A stretch of 7,416 nucleotides of DNA from Bacillota bacterium (GCA_023412635.1 JAEYNI010000361.1:1-7416); one strand, 5' to 3'. Shown: positions 1 to 5,886, counted from the first letter of the stretch. Notes: generated from the letters alone by a model not told the origin. Made by a program: numbers and translations.

Positions 1-1
1 A

Positions 2-667
2 GTAACCTTTATTAAGCTTATTAGACGCAAAAACAGGCTTGACAGAAATCAATTCATTGCTCTTGTCACCTTTGCTATTCCGCCGTTTCTAGCTGCTATT
101 TTTCAAATTATGTTTTACGGAATCTCTGTTATTTGGGTCTCTATGGCTCTTTCAATGCTTTTTGTATTTGTGCACATTCAGAATAATCAACTGTATACTG
201 ATTACCTTACACGGGTGTATAATCGCAGACAGCTGGATAATTACCTTTATCAGAAAATAAAGCACAGGGTACACAACACGAAATATCTTGCAGGCATAAT
301 GATTGATGTTAACTCCTTTAAGCAGATCAACGATCTCTACGGGCATACGGCTGGTGACAATGCCTTAATATGTGTAGCCGACATTCTTAAAAGGAGCTTC
401 AGAAAGAATGATTTTATTGCGAGATATGGCGGGGATGAGTTTGTAGTAATTGTTGAAATAAGTGAAAAAGCCGAGCTAACAGGCATGATAAACAGGCTTC
501 GTGAACATGTTGAATATTACAATAGTACAAGAAATTTTCCCTATGAGCTTAGTCTCAGCATTGGTTATGATGTATATAAAACTAAAGCAGGTGTATCAAT
601 ACAAAAGTTCTATAAGCATATAGACAAACTGATGTATGAAGATAAAAGGGGAAGGGCAGTCAGTTAA
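2..667 (+). CDS. Membrane-anchored diguanylate cyclase (GGDEF domain protein), 5' end outside window
   Basis: The reading frame is open from base 2, so the ATG at 110 is internal and the true start lies left of the window; 221 residues are visible. Two hydrophobic segments (about fragment residues 20-40 and 41-59) end in a short linker, followed by a GGDEF domain beginning at LTRVYNRRQL. The IDVNSFKQIND stretch carries the first metal-binding Asp. The active-site loop GGDEF is intact at nt 428-442. An RxxD inhibitory site (RKND, nt 401-412) sits exactly five residues upstream. From family knowledge, such proteins make cyclic di-GMP from two GTP at the membrane, with RxxD giving product inhibition. 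The visible segments are probably the end of a multi-pass sensor region whose signal cannot be read here. The stop overlaps the convergent gene by 4 bp. Confidence 0.93.
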   Translation, partial: VTFIKLIRRKNRLDRNQFIALVTFAIPPFLAAIFQIMFYGISVIWVSMALSMLFVFVHIQNNQLYTDYLTRVYNRRQLDNYLYQKIKHRVHNTKYLAGIMIDVNSFKQINDLYGHTAGDNALICVADILKRSFRKNDFIARYGGDEFVVIVEISEKAELTGMINRLREHVEYYNSTRNFPYELSLSIGYDVYKTKAGVSIQKFYKHIDKLMYEDKRGRAVS

Positions 668-1209
668 ATACCATATTTACCGGCTTCTTTATCGAAAAAA
701 AGAGGGAGCTTGGGCGGATTTAACGTCCAGACCACATAAACTATTATTATAAGTAATACCAATTCCATAGTCACATACACATTAATACCTTTTGAACGCA
801 TGAAAACAGTATAGCCAAGTAACTGGCCGACTGTAATGGACATAAGTAGAATTAGTATATCTACAATCAATATCTCCACTCCGAAAGCCCCGGTATAAAA
901 GTAATATGCAAACAACATAAATATTAAAGAAGCAGTAAAAGAAACTAGCATGCCGGTAAACCACTTATTTATATCAAGACTGTACTTTTTACCTTTTATT
1001 ATGTAGAGGAATATCCACCAGATCATAATTGGCAGCAGCATTTTGGTGTGTTCCCAAACGCTTTCATTTACAGGAGCTATTGCTCCCATCAGGATAAACT
1101 TGTTAAATAAATCATATAAAAAATGGAAACATGCTCCTACCACAAAAATTATAGGTATTGATACGAATATCCATTTATTAGGGGGGTATAGATTATTAAT
1201 AAAAATCAC
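664..1209 (-). CDS. Five-helix integral membrane protein, DUF6512-like
   Basis: This 181-aa hydrophobic protein has about five membrane segments (roughly residues 13-35, 57-72, 84-104, 110-134 and 144-161). A polar, probably conserved loop APVNESVWEHTK (45-56) follows an HFLYDLF stretch at the end of helix 1, and a short PPKLPLFFD tail follows helix 5. The loop pattern matches my memory of the DUF6512 family, which has no established function. The family call is recognition from memory, not a search. The reported GTG start (1209) lies inside the ribosome binding site, so translation probably begins slightly downstream (see the separate entry). Its stop overlaps that of the convergent diguanylate cyclase gene (shared TTAA, 664-667). 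Confidence 0.8.
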   Translation of the reverse strand: MIFINNLYPPNKWIFVSIPIIFVVGACFHFLYDLFNKFILMGAIAPVNESVWEHTKMLLPIMIWWIFLYIIKGKKYSLDINKWFTGMLVSFTASLIFMLFAYYFYTGAFGVEILIVDILILLMSITVGQLLGYTVFMRSKGINVYVTMELVLLIIIVYVVWTLNPPKLPLFFDKEAGKYGI

Positions 1210-1215
1210 TCCCTT
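1205..1215 (-). promoter_or_regulatory. Strong ribosome binding site overlapping the apparent GTG start
   Basis: Read on the minus strand, AAGGGAGTGAT closely matches the full anti-16S complement AAGGAGGTGAT. The only GTG or ATG start near the 5' end of the membrane protein frame is the GTG inside this element (1207-1209), which leaves no spacer. An in-frame ATT (minus strand 1200-1198) lies 8 nt after the GGGAG core, at ideal spacing. Either a rare AUU start is used, or the GTG is used despite poor spacing. Confidence 0.55.
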
Positions 1216-1306
1216 TAAAAGTCTTATATATAAATATAGTGCTAATTAAATATAAACTATTCATTGAATTGGCAAATTATTTATAGTAGACTTTACAAGT
1301 GACACC

Positions 1307-1341
1307 AAAAAAGGTAAGCAGTCACAGCTCACCTTTTTTTT
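1307..1341 (-). terminator. Rho-independent terminator after the DMT/DUF486 gene
   Basis: The arms at 1307-1319 and 1327-1339 form a 13-bp stem around a 7-nt loop. Read on the minus strand, the RNA pairs throughout with a single G-U pair, and the second arm ends in a run of U. It lies about 36 bp downstream of the stop of the gene at 1377-1730. The plus strand also ends in a T run, so it could work in both directions. The arms read AAAAAAGGTRAGC, an A-rich start and T-rich end typical of intrinsic terminators. Confidence 0.8.
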
Positions 1342-1376
1342 AACATAGCGATATTGTATAATAGAATTGTTAACTT

Positions 1377-1730
1377 TTAGAATTTCTTGAAAGCAAAGAA
1401 TACAGCTCCCAATATACAAAGAAATGACAACAAATAATTTAACTTGAAGCTTTCTTTTAAATAAAGGACTGAAAATATTGCAAAAACAACAAGAGTTATT
1501 GCTTCCTGTATTATTTTTAACTGAGCAGTGTCAAAATCTTTGGAGGCCAGCCTGTTTGCGGGTATCATAAAACAATATTCAAAAAATGCAATACCCCAGC
1601 TTATGAGGATAATCAACGGCAGCGAAATAGAATTTCCTTTGAATTTTAAATTGCCATACCATGCAAAGGTCATGAAAACATTTGATACTACTAGAAGCAG
1701 AAACGGCCAAAATTTTAGTAATGCTTGCAT
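1377..1730 (-). CDS. DMT-family four-helix membrane protein (DUF486)
   Basis: This is a 117-aa protein with four predicted membrane helices (about 6-23, 37-55, 71-89 and 95-114). It carries the hallmark patterns I recall for DUF486: MTFAWYGNLK near the N-terminus, WGIAFFEYCFMIPANR in helix 2, and AQLKIIQEAITLVVFAIFS leading into helix 3. The length is full for the family. Proteins of this type resemble half of a drug/metabolite transporter and are placed in the DMT superfamily; the transported compound, if any, is unknown. The ATG at 1730 has a good GAGGGAG ribosome site five to six bases upstream. It has its own extended -10 promoter upstream and a hairpin terminator downstream, so it looks monocistronic. 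Confidence 0.9.
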   Translation of the reverse strand: MQALLKFWPFLLLVVSNVFMTFAWYGNLKFKGNSISLPLIILISWGIAFFEYCFMIPANRLASKDFDTAQLKIIQEAITLVVFAIFSVLYLKESFKLNYLLSFLCILGAVFFAFKKF

Positions 1731-1780
1731 ATGTACTCCCTCGAAAAACTGAAATTATTGTTGAAAAAACACCAAAGCCT

Positions 1781-1789
1781 ATTATAGCA
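1781..1789 (-). promoter_or_regulatory. Extended -10 promoter for the DMT/DUF486 gene
   Basis: On the minus strand the sequence reads TGCTATAAT, a perfect TATAAT with an upstream TG (extended -10). No good -35 hexamer is seen 17 bp upstream, which extended -10 promoters tolerate. The predicted transcript start would lie about 43 bp before the ATG at 1730. Basis: motif match only. Confidence 0.5.
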
Positions 1790-1833
1790 TAAAGGGTTTA
1801 TTAAAGAGAAGAAGTTATTAAATTTCATTGAAC

Positions 1834-1845
1834 CAAATATATTTG
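1834..1845. repeat. 12-bp perfect palindrome in a divergent intergenic region
   Basis: CAAATATATTTG is its own reverse complement. It lies between the divergent DMT/DUF486 and DUF4359-like genes, about 40 bp before the start of the latter. It could be an operator, but short A/T palindromes are common by chance in A+T-rich DNA. Confidence 0.25.
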
Positions 1846-1884
1846 ATTAGTTGATTTATGTCATTCTATTGAGGAGAATTGTTT

Positions 1885-2172
1885 ATGAAAAAACTTTTAT
1901 TGGTTATTATTCTTTTAATAATTGTACTGGTTTTAACAAATCCGACCCAGGCAGATTACAATACATGGGTTAATGAAAAGCTGGCACAAAAGTTGGAGTA
2001 TAATTCTGAAGGGACTGTAGGGAAGGTAATATCTCCGCTGACAAATATGCTTGTAAACTCCGTGACCGAAAGACATAATTACTATATTTTTTCTATTTAT
2101 GAAACTGAAATAGCAAATAATGAAATAAATAAAACAATAGGTATTCTAAAAATGTTTGTAGACTTAAATTAA
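1885..2172 (+). CDS. Small membrane-anchored or exported protein, DUF4359-like
   Basis: The start is taken as the ATG at 1885 rather than the in-frame TTG at 1879, because GAGGAG (1871-1876) is then 8 nt away; this gives 95 aa. Residues 1-17 (MKKLLLVIILLIIVLVL) form a signal-anchor or uncleaved signal peptide. They are followed directly by TNPTQADYNTWV, and near residues 62-74 by a conserved-looking RHNYYIFSIYETE. This combination (hydrophobic N-terminus, TNP..xDY motif, RxNYxxFSIY motif) fits the DUF4359 family as I recall it. The family has no known biochemical role. The protein probably faces the outside of the cell membrane. No terminator is evident before the next gene, but an 86-bp gap with its own promoter-like element separates them. 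Confidence 0.8.
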   Translation: MKKLLLVIILLIIVLVLTNPTQADYNTWVNEKLAQKLEYNSEGTVGKVISPLTNMLVNSVTERHNYYIFSIYETEIANNEINKTIGILKMFVDLN

Positions 2173-2214
2173 TTATCAATTTTAGTTTAATCTGTAAACA
2201 AAATAAACTACTGT

Positions 2215-2222
2215 CATATAAT
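2215..2222 (+). promoter_or_regulatory. Candidate sporulation-type -10 element upstream of the tgl pair
   Basis: CATATAAT resembles the -10 boxes of the mother-cell sigma factors E and K (CATA followed by an A/T-rich stretch). An AC dinucleotide occurs about 15 bp upstream, close to the sigma-K -35 pattern. The element lies 36 bp before the ATG of the 323-aa gene. It would fit the late mother-cell expression known for tgl in Bacillus, but the match is loose and sigma A could also use this sequence. Confidence 0.35.
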
Positions 2223-2258
2223 GATTACATACGAGATTATGAAAGAGGCAAGTATTGT

Positions 2259-3230
2259 ATGGCTACTGCATTATTTGATGAAATCAGAATTTTTAACGGA
2301 AGCGACGAACTAACTACGATTTTTCGCGATCTCATAAACAACAATTTTGATGAAGCGATAAAATCTCTAAATCACAGATATTTGCAATTTCCTTCACTAT
2401 TTATACTTAATACTGAAATAAGTAGTGAGATCTATGAGCGATTGAATACACGTAATAAATGCGCTCTGGACTTTGTAAATCAAGTGTTATCAGAAGAAGG
2501 ACCGGATTCCGAGAGGATTTTATCTGAATCTACACAGGAAAGTTTTGCAGCATATAAATGGATTCTGGAGTCGGGTTGTTCGGAAGACGGACTCAGTGAA
2601 GCATATGATGAAGTTCTTGATAAAGCTGCCATGGTACTATGCAAGGTGTACAATGACCAGAGTTGCTTTAGGATTATGGAAGCATTAATTTTTGATCGAC
2701 ATAGAAAAGGGGCTTACATATATGATTTGACCTGGGCTTATTTTGAGAGCCTGAACCCGCAGAATATCAATTTCTTGGTTAATCGGCTGAGATCAGCTAA
2801 TCCAAAGGATGTAGAGCTTGCCAGAAAGTTTCTCAATTTTATTCCTGACATAAATAGTCGGGATGAAGACTCTCGGAAATTATATCACAGAGCCTTGAAA
2901 TGGCTAAGTCAGAATCAGAATTTTATTTATTACACAGGAGTCACAAATAACCAAACCTCTAACCCATCAAGATATGCTGTCTCACTTGAAGCAAAGTATT
3001 TACAAAAGCCGGCTTACAGTGTAATGCAGGAACAATCAAGAAATTTAAATAAAGAAGAGGCTTCTTATCTTGATAATTTTATAAATCTGAATGAGGATAC
3101 CAGACTGCTGTTATCAAAGTGCTCGGATATGCTTTACCACATAAACAAATACAAGTGGAGTAAATGGCTTCAAAGTCCTGTCGATAAGCAAATAGAAATT
3201 GCTGAGAGGATGGTGGGGCAGAATGATTAA
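2259..3230 (+). CDS. Unrecognised 323-aa soluble helical protein, translationally coupled to tgl
   Basis: I do not recognise a family. The protein has no signal peptide and no membrane segment. It is charged and looks mostly helical, with a possible repeat-like middle region around residues 150-200 (DLTWAYFESLNP... followed by NRLRSANPKDVELARKFLNF), which could be HEAT- or TPR-like; that is only an impression. An Asn/Ser-rich stretch (about 225-240) separates the N-terminal body from a C-terminal Trp/Lys-rich segment. The ATG follows AGAGG at 10 nt, a moderate ribosome site. Its 3' end overlaps tgl by 8 bp, with the tgl ribosome site inside its last codons, so the two are almost certainly co-translated. 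By context it may be a coat or mother-cell protein that is a substrate or partner of the transglutaminase; that is inference. Confidence 0.85.
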   Translation: MATALFDEIRIFNGSDELTTIFRDLINNNFDEAIKSLNHRYLQFPSLFILNTEISSEIYERLNTRNKCALDFVNQVLSEEGPDSERILSESTQESFAAYKWILESGCSEDGLSEAYDEVLDKAAMVLCKVYNDQSCFRIMEALIFDRHRKGAYIYDLTWAYFESLNPQNINFLVNRLRSANPKDVELARKFLNFIPDINSRDEDSRKLYHRALKWLSQNQNFIYYTGVTNNQTSNPSRYAVSLEAKYLQKPAYSVMQEQSRNLNKEEASYLDNFINLNEDTRLLLSKCSDMLYHINKYKWSKWLQSPVDKQIEIAERMVGQND

Positions 3231-4023
3231 AATTAAAGGAAATCCTATAGATTCAAATATCCTTAATCAATACGGAATGGGAAGTATTGAAGGAAAGATA
3301 TTGACTATAATGTTGAGAAGTGATGATGTGTATAATTTTAATTCAGTCAATGAACTGAAATTTGAATTGGCACTCAGGAAAAGCATTATACATGCAGCGA
3401 AAGACCTGAACAGAAGTCGAATGGAATTCCGTACCTTCAGAAAATCAAAATGTAATCCTGAATTTTGGTATAGAACGGGAGAGGGAGGCTTTGAACTAAA
3501 AAACGGTGTCAGACCCTCTGATGCAATAAAGGATATATACATTAACAGTTCAAAATATGGTACTGAATGTGCCACAGCTATGGTTATCGTTTATTATAAG
3601 GCACTGGTTGATGTTTATCCGGAAGAACTATTTAACAGAATGTTTTCAAGAATATATCTGATGAATTGGCAGCACCTTGATTATGATTTGGGTATAGTTG
3701 ATTATATGAGAGTAGCTGACTACCTTCCCGGTGATTGCAGATACTTTAAAAATCCGGAGGTTGATCCTTTAAAACCTGAGTGGCAGGGCGAAAATGTATT
3801 TTTACTTGAAAATGGACTTTACTATGGTCATGGTATTGGTATAAACAACGGAGAAAGAATAATTGAAATACTGAACAAAAAAAGAAGAAGGGGTGCAACA
3901 GTTTCAGCATTTTTATTGCCATCAGCCAAACGCCTTAATTTCAAGTATTTGAGCAGTAAGTATTATGGATTTCCAGCTCGTTCCGAAGAGGATTTTTATT
4001 CCAGTAATAAAAATCTGGGATGA
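3223..4023 (+). CDS. tgl: Protein-glutamine gamma-glutamyltransferase (spore coat transglutaminase)
   Basis: This 266-aa protein aligns by eye along nearly its full length with Bacillus subtilis Tgl (about 245 aa). Conserved blocks include NELKFELALRKSIIHAAKDL, the active-site block TECATAMVIVYYKALVD, YFKNPEVDPLKPEWQGENV, and YYGHGIGI. The catalytic Cys is residue 116 (nt 3568-3570), preceded by Glu115. Glu190 and His203 correspond to the Bacillus Glu187 and His200. From family knowledge, Tgl forms epsilon-(gamma-glutamyl)lysine cross-links between coat proteins of the maturing spore. The ATG at 3223 is preferred over a TTG at 3199 because GGTGGGG sits just upstream of the ATG. The C-terminus is about 20 residues longer than in Bacillus, ending in a polar Ser/Asn-rich tail. 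Confidence 0.95.
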   Translation: MIKIKGNPIDSNILNQYGMGSIEGKILTIMLRSDDVYNFNSVNELKFELALRKSIIHAAKDLNRSRMEFRTFRKSKCNPEFWYRTGEGGFELKNGVRPSDAIKDIYINSSKYGTECATAMVIVYYKALVDVYPEELFNRMFSRIYLMNWQHLDYDLGIVDYMRVADYLPGDCRYFKNPEVDPLKPEWQGENVFLLENGLYYGHGIGINNGERIIEILNKKRRRGATVSAFLLPSAKRLNFKYLSSKYYGFPARSEEDFYSSNKNLG

Positions 4024-4025
4024 AA

Positions 4026-4075
4026 CCTCCGTAAGTGATATTATAATAGAGGTACACAACCTGAAATTACGGAGG
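4026..4075 (+). promoter_or_regulatory. 9-bp perfect inverted repeat masking a ribosome binding site
   Basis: CCTCCGTAA (4026-4034), three bases after the tgl stop, is the exact reverse complement of TTACGGAGG (4067-4075). The right arm contains the ACGGAGG ribosome site of the next gene, 7 nt before its ATG. A 32-nt loop holds a TATAAT (4042-4047) and a small AGGT/ACCT hairpin. No T run follows, so it is not an intrinsic terminator. RNA reading through from tgl could hide the ribosome site, whereas RNA starting inside the loop would lack the left arm. Confidence 0.6.
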
Positions 4076-4082
4076 CAGCAGA

Positions 4083-4265
4083 ATGAACGGTAAAAGCAAT
4101 TGTGAATGTTGTATTAACTATACTTACGACGAAGAATTTAACTGTTATCAATGTGAAGTTAATTTGGATGAGGATGAAATGAGTCAATTCCTGAGAAATG
4201 CTTTTATTAATTGTCCATACTTTCAGTTTAATGACGAGTATAAAACAGTAAGGAAACAAATTTAG
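4083..4265 (+). CDS. Small six-cysteine protein, DUF6472-like
   Basis: This 60-aa acidic protein has cysteines at 7, 9, 10, 21, 24 and 44 in the pattern CxCC-x10-CxxC-x19-C. It also has a conserved-looking core YDEEFNCYQCEVNLDEDEM and the ending DEYKTVRKQI. This matches my memory of the DUF6472 family of small clostridial proteins. The cysteine spacing suggests a bound metal, probably zinc, but no function is established. The ATG has an excellent ACGGAGG ribosome site with a 7-nt spacer, lying in the right arm of an inverted repeat (4026-4075). It follows tgl by 59 bp and precedes the helical protein gene by 59 bp on the same strand. Confidence 0.85.
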   Translation: MNGKSNCECCINYTYDEEFNCYQCEVNLDEDEMSQFLRNAFINCPYFQFNDEYKTVRKQI

Positions 4266-4274
4266 AGGTATAAA

Positions 4275-4304
4275 ATGCTTTAAATTGAGAAACATAAAAA
4301 GCAT
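4275..4304 (+). repeat. Short hairpin between the Cys-rich and helical protein genes
   Basis: ATGCTTT (4275-4281) and AAAGCAT (4298-4304) are perfect reverse complements separated by 16 nt. The hairpin ends 7 bp before the GGAGGT ribosome site of the next gene. It could modulate translation or RNA stability; it is short and may be chance. Confidence 0.25.
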
Positions 4305-4324
4305 AATATTTGGAGGTGCTTTTT

Positions 4325-4756
4325 ATGGACGGAAATGAAGAATTGTTGAATTACATTCATCAGAACTCTGAAATGGGTATAGGTACAATAGAGCATTTGT
4401 TGGTAATTAACACAGATGACGAGTTTAGGAAAACTCTTGACTCCCAGATGGATGAGTATAAAACTATTAATATAAAAGCTGCTGAAATGTTACATGACAG
4501 GAATAAAGAGGCTAAAGATGTAAGTTCTATGTCAAAAGTCTCTTCAAATATGATGATTGATATGAAAACCTTGACTGACAAATCAGCTTCACATATTTCC
4601 GAAATGCTTATTCAGGGTAATACAATGGGTATAATTCAGATGACAAAAAGACTTAATGAATATGGTAATGCCGATAAAAAGATAATAGACCTGGCGAACA
4701 GATTACTTGCCTTCGAGCATAGAAACATTGAGGAATGTAAGAAATTTTTACATTAG
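4325..4756 (+). CDS. 143-aa all-helical protein, possibly ferritin-like bundle; family unknown
   Basis: The start is the ATG at 4325, 7 nt after GGAGGT (4312-4317). The in-frame TTG at 4310 is rejected because it overlaps the ribosome site. The protein is soluble, with no signal peptide, and is predicted to be almost wholly helical. Segments at about 3-30, 34-60, 73-118 and 121-142 suggest a four-helix bundle. Notable stretches are LLNYIHQNSEMGIGTIEHLL near the N-terminus and SHISEMLIQGNTMGII in the middle. I recall similar small clostridial proteins, but I cannot name a family with confidence. The canonical ferritin ExxH metal pairs are not obvious, so iron binding should not be assumed. It is the last gene of the plus-strand run with tgl and is followed by a hairpin. 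Confidence 0.82.
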   Translation: MDGNEELLNYIHQNSEMGIGTIEHLLVINTDDEFRKTLDSQMDEYKTINIKAAEMLHDRNKEAKDVSSMSKVSSNMMIDMKTLTDKSASHISEMLIQGNTMGIIQMTKRLNEYGNADKKIIDLANRLLAFEHRNIEECKKFLH

Positions 4757-4837
4757 CTGGCTTAAGGTTAGTTGCATATATCAATTGATTGTGGCTAATA
4801 CCAGTTTGACATTACTTTAGAGATATTTTAACCTATG

Positions 4838-4891
4838 AGTTCTGAGAATGCAAAGCATAATTATAGTGCTTACTTCCTCAGAACTTCCTTT
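4838..4891. terminator. Bidirectional hairpin between the helical protein gene and the TetR remnant
   Basis: AGTTCTGAG (4838-4846) and CTCAGAACT (4877-4885) are exact reverse complements (9 bp). An inner stem AAGCA (4853-4857) / TGCTT (4867-4871) is nested inside. The hairpin is followed by TTCCTTTATTT, a weak U tract on the plus strand. It sits about 80 bp after the stop of the gene at 4325-4756 and downstream of the minus-strand remnant, so it could end transcription from either side. Confidence 0.5.
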
Positions 4892-4905
4892 ATTTACCTG
4901 TCCGG

Positions 4906-4934
4906 GGGGAACTGTATTTAATAAAAGCTTCCCC
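4906..4934 (-). terminator. Possible weak terminator hairpin of the TetR-type gene
   Basis: TTCCCC (4929-4934) and GGGGAA (4906-4911) form a 6-bp stem with a 17-nt loop just after the stop of the minus-strand TetR remnant. There is no U tract after it on the minus strand, so termination is doubtful. Confidence 0.2.
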
Positions 4935-4939
4935 AACAA

Positions 4940-5278
4940 TTAACGATATTTATTTATAATTGTTTCAATAATCATTTTTTCAGCAAGCTCCAAATAATCA
5001 CCTTCGTATACAATACTCTTATTAACTATTAATACTGTTATCCCATGCACAAGACTCCACATTGAAAGAGTATCAGATATGATATTATTGTTAATAAATT
5101 TAGTACTTGAAAAATACTCCTCGGCACATTTTTTCAAGATATCAAAACAACTGTTGGATTCGTAGGAAAATGAGTTATTTTTAACAAATACTGGGCAGTT
5201 ATTATTGCTGAAAAACAGAAATTTTAAGTAGTCCGGGTTTTCAACCATGAACTTAACATATTGTTTTCCCAGTCCGTT
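4940..5278 (-). pseudogene. Remnant of a TetR/AcrR-type regulator: C-terminal ligand domain only
   Basis: The minus-strand frame is open from a TGA at 5300-5302 to the TAA at 4940. The TetR-like part begins at about LGKQYVKFMVENPDYLKFLF. The C-terminal signature SMWSLVHGITVLIV is typical of TetR C-terminal ligand-binding/dimerisation domains. About 112 residues remain. The N-terminal helix-turn-helix (roughly the first 75-90 residues of a normal 190-200-aa protein) is missing. An ATG at 5248 could start a 102-aa product, but it falls mid-helix and has no ribosome site. Without the DNA-binding domain it cannot be a normal repressor. The break coincides with the break in the epimerase-like remnant on the other strand. 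The family call is from motif memory. Confidence 0.75.
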
Positions 5279-5741
5279 AACTGTACCCTTTGATGAAAAT
5301 CAGTTACAAAATCCTGCATCACGTAAGGGCAGAGTAAGAAAGAAAACCACTGATTTACTTCTGCAAGCCTGCAATTCAGGCAGAATTAAAGCGGTTATCG
5401 GCCGTTCTGCTGACTTTTACGGGCCAGGAGCAGTAAACAGTTCGTTGTACTCATCCTTCCTGCAGAGAATGCTAGACGGTAAGGCGCCAATGTTTATTGG
5501 AATGGGAGGAGTAAAACATACATATGCGTATACAGGGGACGTGGGAAAGGCGCTTGTATGTCTGGCTCTGGATGAGGCTTGCTGCGGGCAGGTGTGGCAT
5601 TTACCGGTAAGTGAACCTCTGACAATCGAAGAGATTACGGCAAAGGTCAATAAGATACTTGGTTCGAAGGGGATAGACTGCCTTTCAATATCTGAAAGTA
5701 TACAGACTGTCGGTCTGGCAGGTTTTAGCAAATCCCTGTAA
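5247..5741 (+). pseudogene. Remnant of an SDR-type NAD-dependent epimerase/dehydratase-like protein, N-terminus lost
   Basis: From about VPFDENQLQNPASRKGRVR the frame matches the second half of extended-SDR epimerase-like proteins. Recognisable parts are GRSADFYGPG, LDGKAPMFIGMGGVKHTYAYTGDVGKAL, and GQVWHLPVSEPLTIEEI. The NAD-binding GxxGxxG fold (roughly the first 110-120 residues) is absent. The C-terminus also looks short, ending soon after NKILGS in an unfamiliar tail. The ATG at 5247 has no ribosome site, and a TAG in frame at 5229-5231 closes the frame upstream. The first dozen codons (5247-5282) are antisense to the TetR remnant and do not look like epimerase sequence. It is probably non-functional. 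The original enzyme would have been divergently transcribed from the TetR gene. Confidence 0.75.
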
Positions 5742-5877
5742 CTATGAAATAAAAAAATGTAAATAAAAAAAGGATTATCGGGAAATTTGTAGAAATATGT
5801 AGATATTATTCAAGACAGTTAATCTTCTACTTAAAATCTAGTATTTAGAAAATGATACAAAACTTATGGTATGTTTT

Positions 5878-5886
5878 TGTTATAAA
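5878..5886 (+). promoter_or_regulatory. Candidate extended -10 promoter for the chemoreceptor gene
   Basis: TGTTATAAA is an extended -10 (TG, one base, TATAAA) with no clear -35. Transcription would start near 5893 and give a leader of about 120 nt that contains the hairpins at 5901-5969. Motif match only. Confidence 0.35.

Noticed and set aside
670..720. Intrinsic terminator for the diguanylate cyclase gene
   Set aside because: Only a 5-bp TCTTT/AAAGA pairing is present, with no T run, and it lies within the coding region of the opposite gene.
1043..1249. Plus-strand 68-aa frame
   Set aside because: It is antisense to the DUF6512-like membrane protein and has no ribosome site.
3199..3222. 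Earlier TTG start for tgl
   Set aside because: The ATG at 3223 has the ribosome site and matches the Bacillus Tgl start, placing the catalytic Cys at 116 as in Bacillus.
3267..3575. Minus-strand 102-aa frame
   Set aside because: It is antisense to the well-supported tgl gene.
5255..5300. Insertion sequence or integration scar at the TetR/epimerase junction
   Set aside because: No terminal inverted repeats, target duplication or transposase fragment is visible around the junction.
5417..5731. Minus-strand 104-aa frame
   Set aside because: It is antisense to the epimerase-like remnant, has no ribosome site, and its composition reads like an antisense shadow.
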